A stretch of 64,000 nucleotides of DNA. Origin: Zhouia amylolytica. GTDB taxonomy: Bacteria; Bacteroidota; Bacteroidia; Flavobacteriales; Flavobacteriaceae. This document shows positions 25,088 through 35,285 of the stretch, piece by piece (the first letter of the stretch is position 1; the number at the start of each line of letters is the position of its first letter). The DNA lies in assembly GCF_900116365.1 (NCBI RefSeq), contig NZ_FPAG01000006.1, forward strand, positions 1 to 64,000, given 5' to 3'. The translations under genes were made by a program, and so were the position numbers. Under the pieces are notes generated by a model. It was not told the origin of the DNA. It did no database searches and worked only from the letters and a program-made list of their open reading frames with translations.

Positions 25088-26752
25088 ATGACTGAGTTTA
25101 TTAGAAAGATAATGCCCAACACTAAAGATGATGTTTTAGCCGGAATTACGGTTTCCTTAGCTATGATACCAGAGGTTGTGGCTTTTGCGTTTGTTGCGCA
25201 AATAGATCCTTTAATGGCTTTATCCGGAGCTTTCATCATTGGATTGATCACTGCAATTTTTGGTGGTCGGCCGGGTTTGATTTCCGGAGCTGCTGGTGCT
25301 GTTGCGGTTATTTTTGTTAGTATGATCTCTGAAGGTCATACCAAGGGGATGTTGTTTGATCAGCCTGTAGAGAATATGGGCTTTTTCTATTTAATGGCTT
25401 GTGTGGTCTTAATGGGGGTTATTCAGGTTTTAGCCGGTGTTTTTAAACTTGGGAAATTCGTTCGTCTTATTCCACATCCTGTGATGTTAGGGTTTGTGAA
25501 TGGTCTTGCCATAGTAATATTTTGGGCGCAGGTAAAAATGTTTTCTCATAAAACTCTGGAGGTTACTGCTGATGGTGTGAAGACCTACATAAGTACTTTT
25601 ATGCATGGTGCCGAGTTATACACCATGATTGGTTTGGTATTGCTTACCATGGGAATTATCTGGGGTTTGCCTAAGCTAACTAAGAAGTTACCTGCGGCAT
25701 TAACGGCAATTCTTGTAACGACTTTTGTGGTGGTTGGTTTTGATCTTAATGTTTCTACGGTAGGTTCTTATATTATTGAAGGAGGGGGAACTGGTCTGAA
25801 AGGGGAGTTGCCAACACCAAATATGGAATTGTGGGCAAATCTTCCTTTTAATATGGATACGCTTTCGTTTATATTGCCTTATGCATTTTTGGCTGCCTGT
25901 GTTGGTTTGATAGAGACTTTAATGACGATGAACCTGGTTGACGAATTGACCGAAACCAGGGGGAATGGTAACCGCGAGTGTGTAGCTCAGGGAGCAGGTA
26001 ATATTCTTTCCGGATTCTTCGGTGGTACAGGAGGCTGTGGTATGATCGGTCAGACTGTAATTAATATTAAAGCTGGGGGTAGAGGTAGATTGTCTGGTGT
26101 GATGATGGCCTTAACCTTATTGACCTTTATCTTATTTACAGATAAATTGATTGAACAGGTGCCAATTGCTGCTTTGGTAGGGGTGATGTTTATGATGGTT
26201 ATCGATACATTCGCCTGGTCTAGTTTTAGAATCATTAGAAAAATACCAAAGTCGGATGCCTTTGTATTGGTGATCGTATCTGCCGTTACCGTGATATTTG
26301 ATCTTGCTATCGCCGTATTTGTTGGAGTTATTATTTCTGCATTGGTATTTGCGTGGGAAAGTGCTAAACGTATCAGGGCTCGTAAGCGAGTGAAAGAAGA
26401 CGGTACTAAAATATACGAGATCTGGGGACCTTTGTTCTTTGGAAGTATCCAGGCTTTCAACAATAAATTTGATGTAAAGAACGATCCTGAAAAGGTGGAA
26501 ATAGATTTTGTCGAATCAAGAATAAGTGATCACTCTGCTTTGGAAGCTATTTTTAACCTGGTTGAAAAATACGAGGCGGAAGGTAAATCGATACGACTGA
26601 AGCATCTTAGTGAGGATTGTAAAGCATTATTATATAAGGCTAGTCCGAAATTCAGGGAAGTGATCGTGGAGGCTATTGATGATCCGCGTTATCATCTGGC
26701 AGCGAATCCTGAAGAATTTCCAAAGTCACTTTCGGAATATAAACTTTTATAG
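25088..26752 (+). CDS. SulP-family anion transporter
   Basis: Protein of 554 aa with 11-14 hydrophobic segments. The N-terminal DVLAGITVSLAMIPEVVAFAFVA is the SulP start signature, followed by GLISGAAGAVAVIF and a C-terminal cytoplasmic STAS-like domain (about 440-540: GPLFFGSIQAF ... IDFVESRISDHSALEAI). Substrates of the family include sulfate, bicarbonate and dicarboxylates; which one applies cannot be read from sequence. It is a single-gene transcription unit with its own promoter and terminator. Confidence 0.92.
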   Translation: MTEFIRKIMPNTKDDVLAGITVSLAMIPEVVAFAFVAQIDPLMALSGAFIIGLITAIFGGRPGLISGAAGAVAVIFVSMISEGHTKGMLFDQPVENMGFFYLMACVVLMGVIQVLAGVFKLGKFVRLIPHPVMLGFVNGLAIVIFWAQVKMFSHKTLEVTADGVKTYISTFMHGAELYTMIGLVLLTMGIIWGLPKLTKKLPAALTAILVTTFVVVGFDLNVSTVGSYIIEGGGTGLKGELPTPNMELWANLPFNMDTLSFILPYAFLAACVGLIETLMTMNLVDELTETRGNGNRECVAQGAGNILSGFFGGTGGCGMIGQTVINIKAGGRGRLSGVMMALTLLTFILFTDKLIEQVPIAALVGVMFMMVIDTFAWSSFRIIRKIPKSDAFVLVIVSAVTVIFDLAIAVFVGVIISALVFAWESAKRIRARKRVKEDGTKIYEIWGPLFFGSIQAFNNKFDVKNDPEKVEIDFVESRISDHSALEAIFNLVEKYEAEGKSIRLKHLSEDCKALLYKASPKFREVIVEAIDDPRYHLAANPEEFPKSLSEYKLL

Positions 26753-26769
26753 ACCTGATGATCTAAATC

Positions 26770-26803
26770 AAAAAGAGCCCTGTGATTACACAGGACTCTT
26801 TTT
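26770..26803 (+). terminator. Terminator after the SulP gene
   Basis: The stem AAAAAGAGCCCTGTG / CACAGGACTCTTTTT has a single mismatch, with the T-run as the end of the stem. It may work in both directions. Confidence 0.85.
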
Positions 26804-26875
26804 GTTGGTTAGGGTGGTATGAGGTTAGCGTGGTTTTAGGGGTGCCACTTCATGTGATCATGCTTAATGACATGG

Positions 26876-27154
26876 TGTGGATTCCGCAATGAATGCGGAA
26901 TGACAGTGAGAGAAGAATGAAAGCCTAGTGGGAATGGATTCCGAGACAAGCACGGAATGACATAGATTTGGAGTGCCTAATGGGGGATGGAATCCGCAAT
27001 AAATGCGGAATGACATGGAGTGGGAGTGACAAAAGTGAGATGGATTCCGCAATAAATGCTTAATGACAATGGGGGTGGATTCCTGATGGGGATGGATTCC
27101 GCAATGAATGTGGAATGACATCGTGTAGATTCCGAGACACGCACGGAATGACAT
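26876..27154 (+). repeat. REP-like hairpin cluster 2
   Basis: Six diverging copies of the REP unit, all in the same orientation, near 26878, 26935, 26987, 27041, 27093 and 27125. Stems alternate between the GCA/TGC and GTG- or GAG/CAC types. The 650-base gap 26753-27404 otherwise holds the terminator above and a roughly 250-base AT-rich leader with a possible -7 element TAGGTTTG at 27358-27365. The minus-strand frames over the cluster are repeat sequence. Confidence 0.85.
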
Positions 27155-27404
27155 TTTGGTGGGAAAGGAGGTTGAAGTGGGCGATTAATACTTCGGGATA
27201 TCTCTGTCGAAAGTGGGCTGGAGATCAATTCGATACCATTATTTTTATTAAAAGTTCTTGATCTATTTTTCAATTCGCAAATAACTTTTGAGAATAATCT
27301 GTTTTATGCTCGTTAAAAAACCAGTCTGTTATGTACTGATATACCTTTATGATTGTATAGGTTTGTAGGTGTTTTAAAAATAATTTATCTGTAATTAATA
27401 CATT

Positions 27405-29231
27405 ATGAGGCTAGTTAAATCTTCCTTGGTGTCGTCGCTGTTGTTGTCGGCATTATTCTTTGTTTCCTGCAGTAAGACGACGGTGTTTAATATGAGTGAT
27501 TTTGGTCTGAAGGCCGAACCTGGGTTTGATAATTCTCGTCTTTTGGCTAATGCTTTAAAGGAAATTGCCGAGACTTCTAAACCGGGAAAAGAGATCGTTA
27601 TCAACTTTGACGAGGGACGTTATGAGTTTTTTCCCGAAACGGCCGATACTACCTTGTATTTTATTTCGAATCACGACCAGGTAAAGACAAGGCGTACTGC
27701 TTTTAATTTTGATGGATTAAAACAGGTTACCCTCGACGGAGGAAATTCCTCCTTCATCTTTCATGGAAGAATGTTGCCCATGGCTGTTTCAGCATGTGAT
27801 GGTATCACTTTAAAAAATTTTTCCATAGATTTTGAAAATCCGCATATTGCTCAGGCTACTATAGTCGAGAATGATACCATTAATAAAAGCATTACCTATG
27901 AGTTGGCGCCCTGGGTGTCTTATAGTGTAAAGGATAGTGTCTTATTCACTAAGGGAAGGGGCTGGGAGCATACGCCTGGAGCCGGAATCCCTTTTGAAAA
28001 AGATACCAAAAGAATTCTTTATCAGACCGGTGATATTCGCATGGGTGTAAAAGGAATTGTTGAGGTTGCACCTCATTTGATCAAGGCTCCCTGGGATGAC
28101 GCGCGTTTAGTTCCGGGAACCGTGATTGTAATGCGCACCTGGAATCGACCTTCGCCGGGAATTTTTGTCCAATACAGTAATGACGTCTCTTTAGATGGGG
28201 TTACGGTGCATTATGCAGAGGGTATGGGGTTGTTAGCTCAAATGACAGCGAATATCAATCTTAATAATTTTAATGTTGCGTTAAGGGGCGATGATGATCC
28301 GAGGTATTTTACGACTCAGGCGGATGCAACGCATTTTTCGGGATGCAAGGGGGTGATTATCTCTAAGAATGGTTTGTATGAAAATATGATGGACGACGCT
28401 ATTAATGTACATGGCACCTATTTAAAAGTTACTAAAAGGGTTTCTGAGAAGATAGTGAATGCTAAATATATGCATTCGCAGGCCTGGGGTTTTGATTGGG
28501 GTTATCCGGGAGATGAGGTTCAGTTTGTAAAAGCGAACACGATGGATGTATTGCATGAGAAAACGGCCATTGCTTCTATAAAGCCTTTGGATAGTAAGAC
28601 GAACCTGGGGGCGAAAGAATTTCAGATCGAATTCAAGGACGTGATTCCACAGGAGATTAACGGCACGGAAGCTTTTGGTATTGAAAACCTCGAATGGACT
28701 CCGGAAGTCGTCTTTTCGGACAACATTGTTCGTAACAACAGGGCTCGTGGCGCTTTGTTCAGCACGCCATTAAAAACGGTAGCTGAAAATAATATCTTTG
28801 ATCATACCTCGGGAACGGCCATATTGTTGTGTGGCGATTGTAATGGTTGGTATGAGACCGGATCCTGTACCGATGTTACTATTCGAAATAATAAGTTTAT
28901 CAATGCCCTTACCAGTTATTATCAATTTACCAATGCCGTGATTTCTATATATCCGGAGATTCCAAACCCGAAAGCGCAGGAAAATTATTTTCATGGGGAT
29001 AAGATCGTTATTGAGGATAATTATTTTGAAACCTTCGACAGTCCGATTCTTTATGCAAAATCTGTTAATGGCATCACGTTTAGAAATAACGTAATAGATA
29101 CGAACACCGCTTACAGTCCTTTTCATTGGAATAAAGCAAATTTTTTATTCGAGCGGGTCATTAACTACGATATACAGGACAACGATTTTGAGGGGGGATA
29201 TGATGAGGCAGAGGATCTGATTATAAAGTAG
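27405..29231 (+). CDS. GH110-like alpha-1,3-galactosidase lipoprotein
   Basis: Protein of 608 aa with a lipoprotein signal peptide (FFVSCSK, Cys22). The body is a right-handed parallel beta-helix: repeated strands such as VTLDGGNSSFIFHG, ITLKNFSIDF, VSLDGVTVHYAEGMG, VIISKNGLYENMMDDAINVHG. The MDDAINVHGTYLKV segment and RGDDDPRYFTTQADATHF are typical of GH110 enzymes, which remove terminal alpha-1,3-linked galactose. Acidic residues in DDA and GDDD are the likely catalytic candidates. Attached by lipid, it probably faces the periplasm or outside. It is a lone gene, not part of a SusCD locus here. Confidence 0.85.
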   Translation: MRLVKSSLVSSLLLSALFFVSCSKTTVFNMSDFGLKAEPGFDNSRLLANALKEIAETSKPGKEIVINFDEGRYEFFPETADTTLYFISNHDQVKTRRTAFNFDGLKQVTLDGGNSSFIFHGRMLPMAVSACDGITLKNFSIDFENPHIAQATIVENDTINKSITYELAPWVSYSVKDSVLFTKGRGWEHTPGAGIPFEKDTKRILYQTGDIRMGVKGIVEVAPHLIKAPWDDARLVPGTVIVMRTWNRPSPGIFVQYSNDVSLDGVTVHYAEGMGLLAQMTANINLNNFNVALRGDDDPRYFTTQADATHFSGCKGVIISKNGLYENMMDDAINVHGTYLKVTKRVSEKIVNAKYMHSQAWGFDWGYPGDEVQFVKANTMDVLHEKTAIASIKPLDSKTNLGAKEFQIEFKDVIPQEINGTEAFGIENLEWTPEVVFSDNIVRNNRARGALFSTPLKTVAENNIFDHTSGTAILLCGDCNGWYETGSCTDVTIRNNKFINALTSYYQFTNAVISIYPEIPNPKAQENYFHGDKIVIEDNYFETFDSPILYAKSVNGITFRNNVIDTNTAYSPFHWNKANFLFERVINYDIQDNDFEGGYDEAEDLIIK

Positions 29232-29300
29232 TGAAAGTTAGCGTTTCCGGGTTTTCGATAGCTGTCGGAATTTAATGGATTCGGTATGTAACGAAAAAGA

Positions 29301-29332
29301 AACAGCAGGTAAGGGAGCCCTAATCTGCTGTT
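29301..29332. terminator. Bidirectional hairpin between the galactosidase gene and coaD
   Basis: AACAGCAG / CTGCTGTT with inner GGGA / TCCC-like pairing. It lies between convergent genes with only a short T-tract. Confidence 0.6.
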
Positions 29333-29353
29333 GTATATATAACCACTTTCTTG

Positions 29354-29815
29354 CTATTTGAGTTGTAAGCGAACTGTTTCCGGTACCAGTCCGGTATAAT
29401 CTCCTCCATTTCTTATGACGTCACGAACAATGGAAGAGCTAATGTATGACTTACCAGAGGAGGTAAGTAAAAACACTGTTTCTATTTCTGATAGTTTTCT
29501 GTTGGTATGGGCAATGGCTTTTTCAAACTCGAAGTCGGCAGGATTTCGGAGTCCCCTGAGAATAAACTGCGCATCGATCTGTTTGCAGAAATCGACTGTC
29601 ATGCCTTCGTAGGTCATGACTTTTATTTTGGGCTCATCTTTAAAAGCTTCTTCGATAAATCGTTTGCGTTCATCGAGTGTGAACATATAATTTTTTTCTG
29701 CATTTATACCTATGGCAATAATAAGCTCATCGAAAAGGGAAACCCCTCTCATTATGATATCATAATGTCCCAATGTAATCGGATCGAATGATCCTGGGAA
29801 AACAGCTCGTTTCAT
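29354..29815 (-). CDS. coaD: Phosphopantetheine adenylyltransferase
   Basis: Protein of 153 aa; ATG 29815 (MKRAVFPGSFDP) is chosen because the upstream extension is Lys-rich and outside the family length of about 155-160. It makes dephospho-CoA from 4'-phosphopantetheine and ATP, the penultimate step of CoA synthesis. Signature motifs: PGSFDPITLGH (nucleotidyltransferase T/HxGH, about 5-15) and ISSSIVRD near the C-terminus. Its neighbour ddl is 121 bases upstream on the same strand, so the two may be co-transcribed. Confidence 0.96.
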   Translation of the reverse strand: MKRAVFPGSFDPITLGHYDIIMRGVSLFDELIIAIGINAEKNYMFTLDERKRFIEEAFKDEPKIKVMTYEGMTVDFCKQIDAQFILRGLRNPADFEFEKAIAHTNRKLSEIETVFLLTSSGKSYISSSIVRDVIRNGGDYTGLVPETVRLQLK

Positions 29816-29936
29816 CTGTTTGATTTTTTTAAGTTGTTTAAAGTGAATTTTTTTCAAAATTATTCACCCGTGGAAATTCGTATTTTTCTTCGTGATGTTT
29901 TACGTTAAAGATCAATACTTACTTCATTACATAAAG

Positions 29937-30920
29937 TTACAATTTTTGAATTAAGGCTTCTTCTATGGCGTTTTCGAAGAGCATTGATAAACTGATGCCG
30001 GCATGTTCGGCCTGTTGTGGAAGAATGCTTGCTTCTGTTAAGCCAGGGGTTGTATTTAATTCTAATAAATAGGGTTCGTTATCTACAAAGATGTATTCGC
30101 TTCTGCTAAATCCTTTCATTTTGAGTGTTTGATATACTTTCTTCGCGGTTGCTGCCACTTTCTCCGTCCATTCTTCAGGGATACGAGCCGGGGTGATTTC
30201 CTGTGATTTTCCGAGGTACTTGGCTTCGTAATCAAAGAAATCATTTTCAGAAACAATTTCAGTGATCGGCAGGACCTTGATCTCTCCTTTATAGGTGATT
30301 ACCCCTACAGAAACTTCGGTGCCATCTAAAAAGGATTCTATGATGATTTCATCGTCTTCATTATAGGCGGTTTCAATTGCTGGAGCCAGTTCGTCTTTGG
30401 TCATGACCTTTGTGATTCCAAAACTACTTCCGGCTTTATTGGCTTTGACAAAGCATGGTAATCCGACCTTGGCGATGATTTCATCTTCATTGACTTCATC
30501 TCCCTCGTTTAGATAATAGGCTTCAGCAGATTTAATACCATAGGGTTTCAGGGTGGAAAGTAAATCGCGCTTATTAAAGGTTAGGGCCGATTGGTAAAAA
30601 CCACATCCTGTAATAGGTATTCTTAGCAGTTCAAAATAGGCCTGCATATAACCATCTTCTCCGGGAGAACCGTGAATTGCATTAAAGACACAATCAAAGG
30701 TGATTCTTATTCCATTAATGGTTACTGAAAAGTCATTTCGATCTACAGGGATCTCAATATTTTCTTCATCTACATATACCCATTTTTCTTTATAGATGTG
30801 AATTTTATAAAGGTTGTATTTGTCTTTGTCAAGATAGTTATAAACTACATCTCCACTTTGTAGTGAGATGATATACTCACTCGAGTATCCGCCCATGATA
30901 ATGGCTATGTTCTTTTGCAT
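29937..30920 (-). CDS. ddl: D-alanine--D-alanine ligase
   Basis: Protein of 327 aa of the ATP-grasp family. It joins two D-Ala for peptidoglycan precursors in the cytoplasm. Motifs: MGGYSSEYIISLQSG at the N-terminus, HGSPGEDGYMQAYFE (about 84-98), KANKAGSSFGITKV for ATP binding, and the C-terminal LELNTTPGLTEASILPQQA with metal ligands Glu and Asn. The gene is divergent from the PASTA-protein gene with a 190-base AT-rich intergenic region that must hold both promoters. Confidence 0.96.
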   Translation of the reverse strand: MQKNIAIIMGGYSSEYIISLQSGDVVYNYLDKDKYNLYKIHIYKEKWVYVDEENIEIPVDRNDFSVTINGIRITFDCVFNAIHGSPGEDGYMQAYFELLRIPITGCGFYQSALTFNKRDLLSTLKPYGIKSAEAYYLNEGDEVNEDEIIAKVGLPCFVKANKAGSSFGITKVMTKDELAPAIETAYNEDDEIIIESFLDGTEVSVGVITYKGEIKVLPITEIVSENDFFDYEAKYLGKSQEITPARIPEEWTEKVAATAKKVYQTLKMKGFSRSEYIFVDNEPYLLELNTTPGLTEASILPQQAEHAGISLSMLFENAIEEALIQKL

Positions 30921-31110
30921 GTACCAAAACGATTAATAATACGTTAAACAAAAATATCAATTTATTATTGTAACTATTCATATCAAAACAGTTTTATATA
31001 TTTCCTAAAATAAAGTTGATATTTGTAGACTAAATTTTACAAATTTGCATTTTATAATAAAAAGCGCCGAAATAAATAGTTTATCTTCGTTTGCCCTTTA
31101 AATAACAATT

Positions 31111-31662
31111 ATGAGTTTAATTAAATTTGTTGCCAGTAAGTCATTTTTAAAACAATTAGGTTTGGCTGTTGTAGTACTGATTCTTTTGGTTTTTGGAATT
31201 ATGCAATGGTTGAAAGTTTCTACTAATCACGGTGAATATATCGAAGTTCCTGATCTATCTAAAAAGACGATCAATGAGGTGCAACAGGTTTTAGAAGATT
31301 CAAATCTTAATTTTGTGGTGTTGGATTCCACTAATTTTAATCCGGCATATCCGCGTTATTCGGTTATTGAACAGAATCCACCTGCGGGAAATAAGGTGAA
31401 GGAGGGTAGAAAAATATATTTAACTATAAACCCATCGGGTTACCGTAAGGTGAGTGTTCCTAAAGTGATTCAGGAAACGCTTCGTACCGCTACTTCTATT
31501 ATAAAAGCGGTAGGACTGGAAGTAGGAGAGGTTACTTATGTTGATAATATTGGGAAGGATATGGTATTGGGTGTTAGATTTGAGGGTAAGGATATTCAGC
31601 CTGGAGATTTACTTCCAAAGAAATCGAAGATAGATTTAGTTTGTGGAAACGGTAATAAATAA
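31111..31662 (+). CDS. PASTA-domain membrane protein
   Basis: Protein of 183 aa with one N-terminal membrane helix (about 14-32) and two or three PASTA repeats: EVPDLSKKTINEVQQVLE (about 47-64) through NPPAGNKVKEGRKIYLTINP, then VSVPKVIQETLRTATSIIK and the PGDLLPKKSKIDLVCG end. PASTA domains bind peptidoglycan or beta-lactam-like ligands. Here no kinase or transpeptidase domain is attached. It sits next to ddl and a RluD-type gene, whose true start is five bases after this stop. Confidence 0.88.
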   Translation: MSLIKFVASKSFLKQLGLAVVVLILLVFGIMQWLKVSTNHGEYIEVPDLSKKTINEVQQVLEDSNLNFVVLDSTNFNPAYPRYSVIEQNPPAGNKVKEGRKIYLTINPSGYRKVSVPKVIQETLRTATSIIKAVGLEVGEVTYVDNIGKDMVLGVRFEGKDIQPGDLLPKKSKIDLVCGNGNK

Positions 31663-31666
31663 TAGC

Positions 31667-32704
31667 ATGAGGGAAGAGGATCAGCATGAATTGGATAACC
31701 AGGATGATGAATTGTATGAGCATTACAGCTTTGACGCCGGAAAGTTATCAACCCCATTACGAGTTGATAAGTTTTTAATGAACTTTATAGAGAATGCTAC
31801 ACGTAATAAAATTCAGCAGGCTGCTAAAAATGGTAATATTCATGTAAACGGTAAACCGGTAAAGCAGAACTATAAGGTTAAGGCTAATGATGTAGTCAAG
31901 GTGCTTTTTGAGTATCCTCCCTATGAACATTTGTTGACTCCGGAAGATATTCCTTTGGACATTGTTTATGAAGATGATACTTTACTGGTGGTGAATAAAC
32001 CTGCTGGTATGGTGGTACATCCCGGGCATGGTAATTATTCGGGAACCTTAATTAATGCCTTGGTATATCATTTTGACAACTTACCTGCCAACAGTGATAA
32101 CCGTCCCGGATTGGTGCATAGAATAGATAAGGATACTACCGGACTCCTGGTGATCGCTAAAACTGAGCATGCTTTAAATCACCTGTCGAATCAGTTTGCT
32201 GAAAAAACAAGTGAGCGAGAGTATGTTGCCTTGGTTTGGGGTAATGTTAATGAGGATGAAGGTACTGTAGAAGGTCATATTGGACGTCATAAGAAGAACC
32301 GTCTTCAAATGGATGTATATGAAGATGGCAGTCATGGAAAGGAAGCTGTAACTCATTATAAAGTGTTGGAGCGATTGGGATACGTTACTTTGGTTTCTTG
32401 TAAACTGGAAACGGGTAGAACGCATCAGATCCGTGTACATATGAAGCATATTGGGCATACACTTTTTAATGATGCTCGTTATGGTGGTGATAAAATATTA
32501 AAAGGAACTTCGTTTACGAAGTATAAGCAGTTTGTAGAAAATTGTTTTAAAATCCTTCCACGTCAGGCATTGCATGCAAAAACCTTAGGGTTTGAACATC
32601 CGGTAACGGGTGAATTTATGTGCTTTGATTCTGAGCTTCCGGAAGATATGGTAGCTTGTCTTGATAAGTGGCGTCATTATGCGAAGCATAAAGATCTTGA
32701 ATAG
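31667..32704 (+). CDS. RluA-family pseudouridine synthase (RluD type)
   Basis: Protein of 345 aa from ATG 31667; an earlier start in this frame would overlap the PASTA gene. An N-terminal S4 RNA-binding domain (LRVDKFLMNFIENATRNKIQ) precedes the catalytic domain with HRIDKDTTGLLVIAK, where Asp154 is the nucleophile, and RTHQIRVHMKHIGH. RluD modifies helix 69 of 23S rRNA; the S4 domain and length favour this assignment, but RluA/RluC relatives cannot be fully excluded. Confidence 0.9.
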   Translation: MREEDQHELDNQDDELYEHYSFDAGKLSTPLRVDKFLMNFIENATRNKIQQAAKNGNIHVNGKPVKQNYKVKANDVVKVLFEYPPYEHLLTPEDIPLDIVYEDDTLLVVNKPAGMVVHPGHGNYSGTLINALVYHFDNLPANSDNRPGLVHRIDKDTTGLLVIAKTEHALNHLSNQFAEKTSEREYVALVWGNVNEDEGTVEGHIGRHKKNRLQMDVYEDGSHGKEAVTHYKVLERLGYVTLVSCKLETGRTHQIRVHMKHIGHTLFNDARYGGDKILKGTSFTKYKQFVENCFKILPRQALHAKTLGFEHPVTGEFMCFDSELPEDMVACLDKWRHYAKHKDLE

Positions 32705-32788
32705 ATAATCATTATTATTAAATAAGATAAAAATTTAAGGAATTCTTCTTAAAAATGGCTTTGAGTCTTAACTTTATCTTCAGTTAAA

Positions 32789-33448
32789 ATGAAGGTTAAA
32801 GAACTCATATTATACACTACAAATATTGAAAAGCAACGATCTTTTTATCGGGATACGTTGGAATTTTCATTATTGGCGGATAGTCCGGGTAAAATTTCTT
32901 TTCAAGCAGGAAGTAGTGTGTTGAGTTTCGTGGAAGCCTCCACATCAAAGCCTTATCATTTTGCCTTTAATATTCCCCCCTTTAGTGAAAATAAGGCTTT
33001 AACCTGGTTGAAGGAGCGGGTCACTTTATTACCTTTTGAGGGTGAGGAAATCATCGATTTTTCGAGTTGGAATGCGAGAGCTTTATATTTTTATGATGCC
33101 GATCGTAATATTGTTGAATTCATTGCCCGAAGAAATTTAAATGTAGATAGGATAGCAGATTTTCAAAGTACATGTGTTCTCCATATTAGTGAAGTTGGAA
33201 TTGCAACCACGGAGATTGAAAGCATCTATTTTATTTTGAATAAACAAAAGGAATTACCGGTTTTCGACGGGTCTTTTGCCAAGTTTTGTGCAGCCGGAGA
33301 TGAAGAGGGGTTATTTATTTTAGTGAATAAAGATGAAAAAAAATGGTTCCCCACAGGAGACGACATTGCTGTGACCGATCTTCAAGTTGTCGGGGACTAT
33401 AATTTTGAATATAAAAACGGAATAATTTTAATATCAGATAAGGAATGA
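32789..33448 (+). CDS. VOC (glyoxalase/bleomycin-resistance) family protein
   Basis: Protein of 219 aa with two VOC-type modules. The first (about 1-115) starts KELILYTTNIEKQRSFYRDT and ends YFYDADRNIVEFIAR, a classic beta-alpha-beta-beta-beta unit with the terminal Glu metal ligand. The second is more diverged (HISEVGIATTEIESIYFIL). The metal ligand set looks incomplete, so activity is uncertain. The stop overlaps the yaaA start (ATGA), indicating translational coupling. Confidence 0.8.
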   Translation: MKVKELILYTTNIEKQRSFYRDTLEFSLLADSPGKISFQAGSSVLSFVEASTSKPYHFAFNIPPFSENKALTWLKERVTLLPFEGEEIIDFSSWNARALYFYDADRNIVEFIARRNLNVDRIADFQSTCVLHISEVGIATTEIESIYFILNKQKELPVFDGSFAKFCAAGDEEGLFILVNKDEKKWFPTGDDIAVTDLQVVGDYNFEYKNGIILISDKE

Positions 33449-34203
33449 AATTAGTTATATCACCAGCAAAGTCACTTGATTTTGAAACGCATGTTCCAAC
33501 GGCCATAAATTCAGAAGCTTGTTTTCTGGGGGAAGCGGAACGTATCAACAAATTGCTTAAGAAAAAGTCTGCCAGGAGTCTCTCGAAGCTCATGAGTATT
33601 TCTGACAGTCTGGGGCAAATGAATTATGAGCGAAATCAAGAATGGAGTTTGCCTTTTACCCCGGATAATGCCCGTCAGGCTGTTTATGCATTTAGCGGAG
33701 AGGTTTATCGTGGGATAGATGCTTATGAAATTCCGGAGGAAAAGCTGGATAAATTACAAGATACGGTGCGTATAATTTCTGGTCTTTACGGGATTTTAAA
33801 GCCATTAGACCTGATTCAACCTTACCGATTGGAAATGGGGACTAAGTTTCCGGTTGGGAAGAACAAGAATCTATATGAATTCTGGAAGCAAAAAATAACT
33901 AAAGCTCTTAACGAGGAGCTGGAGGATGATGAGGTGTTTTTGAACCTTGCAAGTAATGAGTATTTTAAGGCCATCGATAAGAAGGCTTTAAAGGTACCTG
34001 TGATCACGGCTAATTTTAAGGATTTTAAAAATGGTCAGTATAAAACGATTATGACGTATGCTAAGCAGGCCAGAGGGTATATGACTCGTTACATTATAGA
34101 TCATGATGTGGACACTATTGAAGCGCTGAAGGGTTTTAATTATGAGGGTTATGGTTATAGTGAGGAGATGTCTTCGGAAAATGAATTGATGTTTATACGG
34201 TAG
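33445..34203 (+). CDS. yaaA: Peroxide stress protein YaaA family (DUF328)
   Basis: Protein of 252 aa, the usual length. Starts MKLVISPAKSLDFE and contains the family hallmarks YAFSGEVYRGIDAY, ISGLYGILKPLDLIQPYRLEMG and LNLASNEYFKAI. In E. coli YaaA limits free iron and DNA damage during peroxide stress. It overlaps the VOC gene by four bases. Confidence 0.95.
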   Translation: MKLVISPAKSLDFETHVPTAINSEACFLGEAERINKLLKKKSARSLSKLMSISDSLGQMNYERNQEWSLPFTPDNARQAVYAFSGEVYRGIDAYEIPEEKLDKLQDTVRIISGLYGILKPLDLIQPYRLEMGTKFPVGKNKNLYEFWKQKITKALNEELEDDEVFLNLASNEYFKAIDKKALKVPVITANFKDFKNGQYKTIMTYAKQARGYMTRYIIDHDVDTIEALKGFNYEGYGYSEEMSSENELMFIR

Positions 34204-35285
34204 TTGGTTGGTATTGTTTTGTGATTGCGTTGTTTATGGATTCCGCAACAAGTGCGGAATGACATAAAGGAAAAAACAATTTTCCCCTTTAGGGGTGTAG
34301 GGGTAAGAAATTGTGTTTCGTCATTGCTATAACCATTCGTTTATAATTTTATATTCCTTGTTCATTTTGTATTCGAGAGGTTGTCTATTGTTTTTAAAGG
34401 TTCTCATGATGTGCTTGGCAGTTCTTGAAACAAAAACGAACCAAAAAATTCAAGACTGTAATAGGAAATTGCTATCGCACCAATCTTCCCTGGCGCCGGC
34501 TGGCTCCTTCGCTAAAAATGTATACTATACATTTTATTAACGCTTGGCCCTATGCTTTGTTAGCTATCGCTAACGCACTTCCACTTGAGCCACAGCTATT
34601 TCATGAAAACCTTCATTTAAATCCGATTAGAAATATAATCAAGCGATTCCGCAACAAGTGCGGAATGACAGGTGGATGGATTCTGTTATGGTGAGAAGGA
34701 TAATGATCGGGGTTGCAGTCTCTAAATGTTAAATACCATCCTTCAATGGATCGTCAAACTTTAATTTGTTTCGTTCGTGATGATGGGATGTAATATTATA
34801 ATCTATTGTTCATTTTTGTATTCGAGCGGTTGTCTATTTTTTTTAAAGGTTCTCATGATGTGCTTTGCAGTTCTTGAAACAAAAACGAACCAAAAAATTC
34901 AAGACTGTAATAGGAAATTGCTATCGCACCATTCGCTCTCAAAACTACATGCCTGAAACAAGTTTCGCACTTTCGTTTTTTCGCTCATTATTTACTCACC
35001 TTTTTTTAATTGTAAATTAGGTGTTCGTGATGTGCTTCGCAGTTCTTGATTACAGTCGATATAAAAGAAACCTCGAATAAATGTCATCCCATCTTCTTTA
35101 CAAACATAGGATGACAATGAGAGCGAAGAAGGCCTAGTGGGTGATGGATTCCGCAATAAATGCGGAATGACAGGGGGGGGTGGAAGGACAATGGGTTTGA
35201 ATGATGAGAGGAGAATGGATTCTGTGATAAGCACGGAATGACAAATTTTAGGATTTTATAATTTTAATAGTATTTTGGTATAGCA
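34204..35285. repeat. Gene-free repeat region: REP hairpins and two copies of the 24.4-kb element
   Basis: I see no gene here. REP hairpins are at 34236, 34645, 35146 and 35215, the last with the GTG/CAC stem. Element copies lie at about 34365-34580 (with GGCGCCGGCTGGCTCC) and 34799-35093 (with TGATTACAGTCGATATAAA); between them they cover the two halves of the element at 24,420-24,740. Reading frames of 75-89 codons in this region are repeat sequence. Confidence 0.8.

Noticed and set aside
24139-27154. CRISPR array
   Set aside because: The units are irregularly spaced, diverged and palindromic, with no uniform spacers and no cas genes.
26864-27273. Minus-strand frames with CHSAF/CGIHP repeats
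   Set aside because: They are translations of REP hairpins, not proteins.
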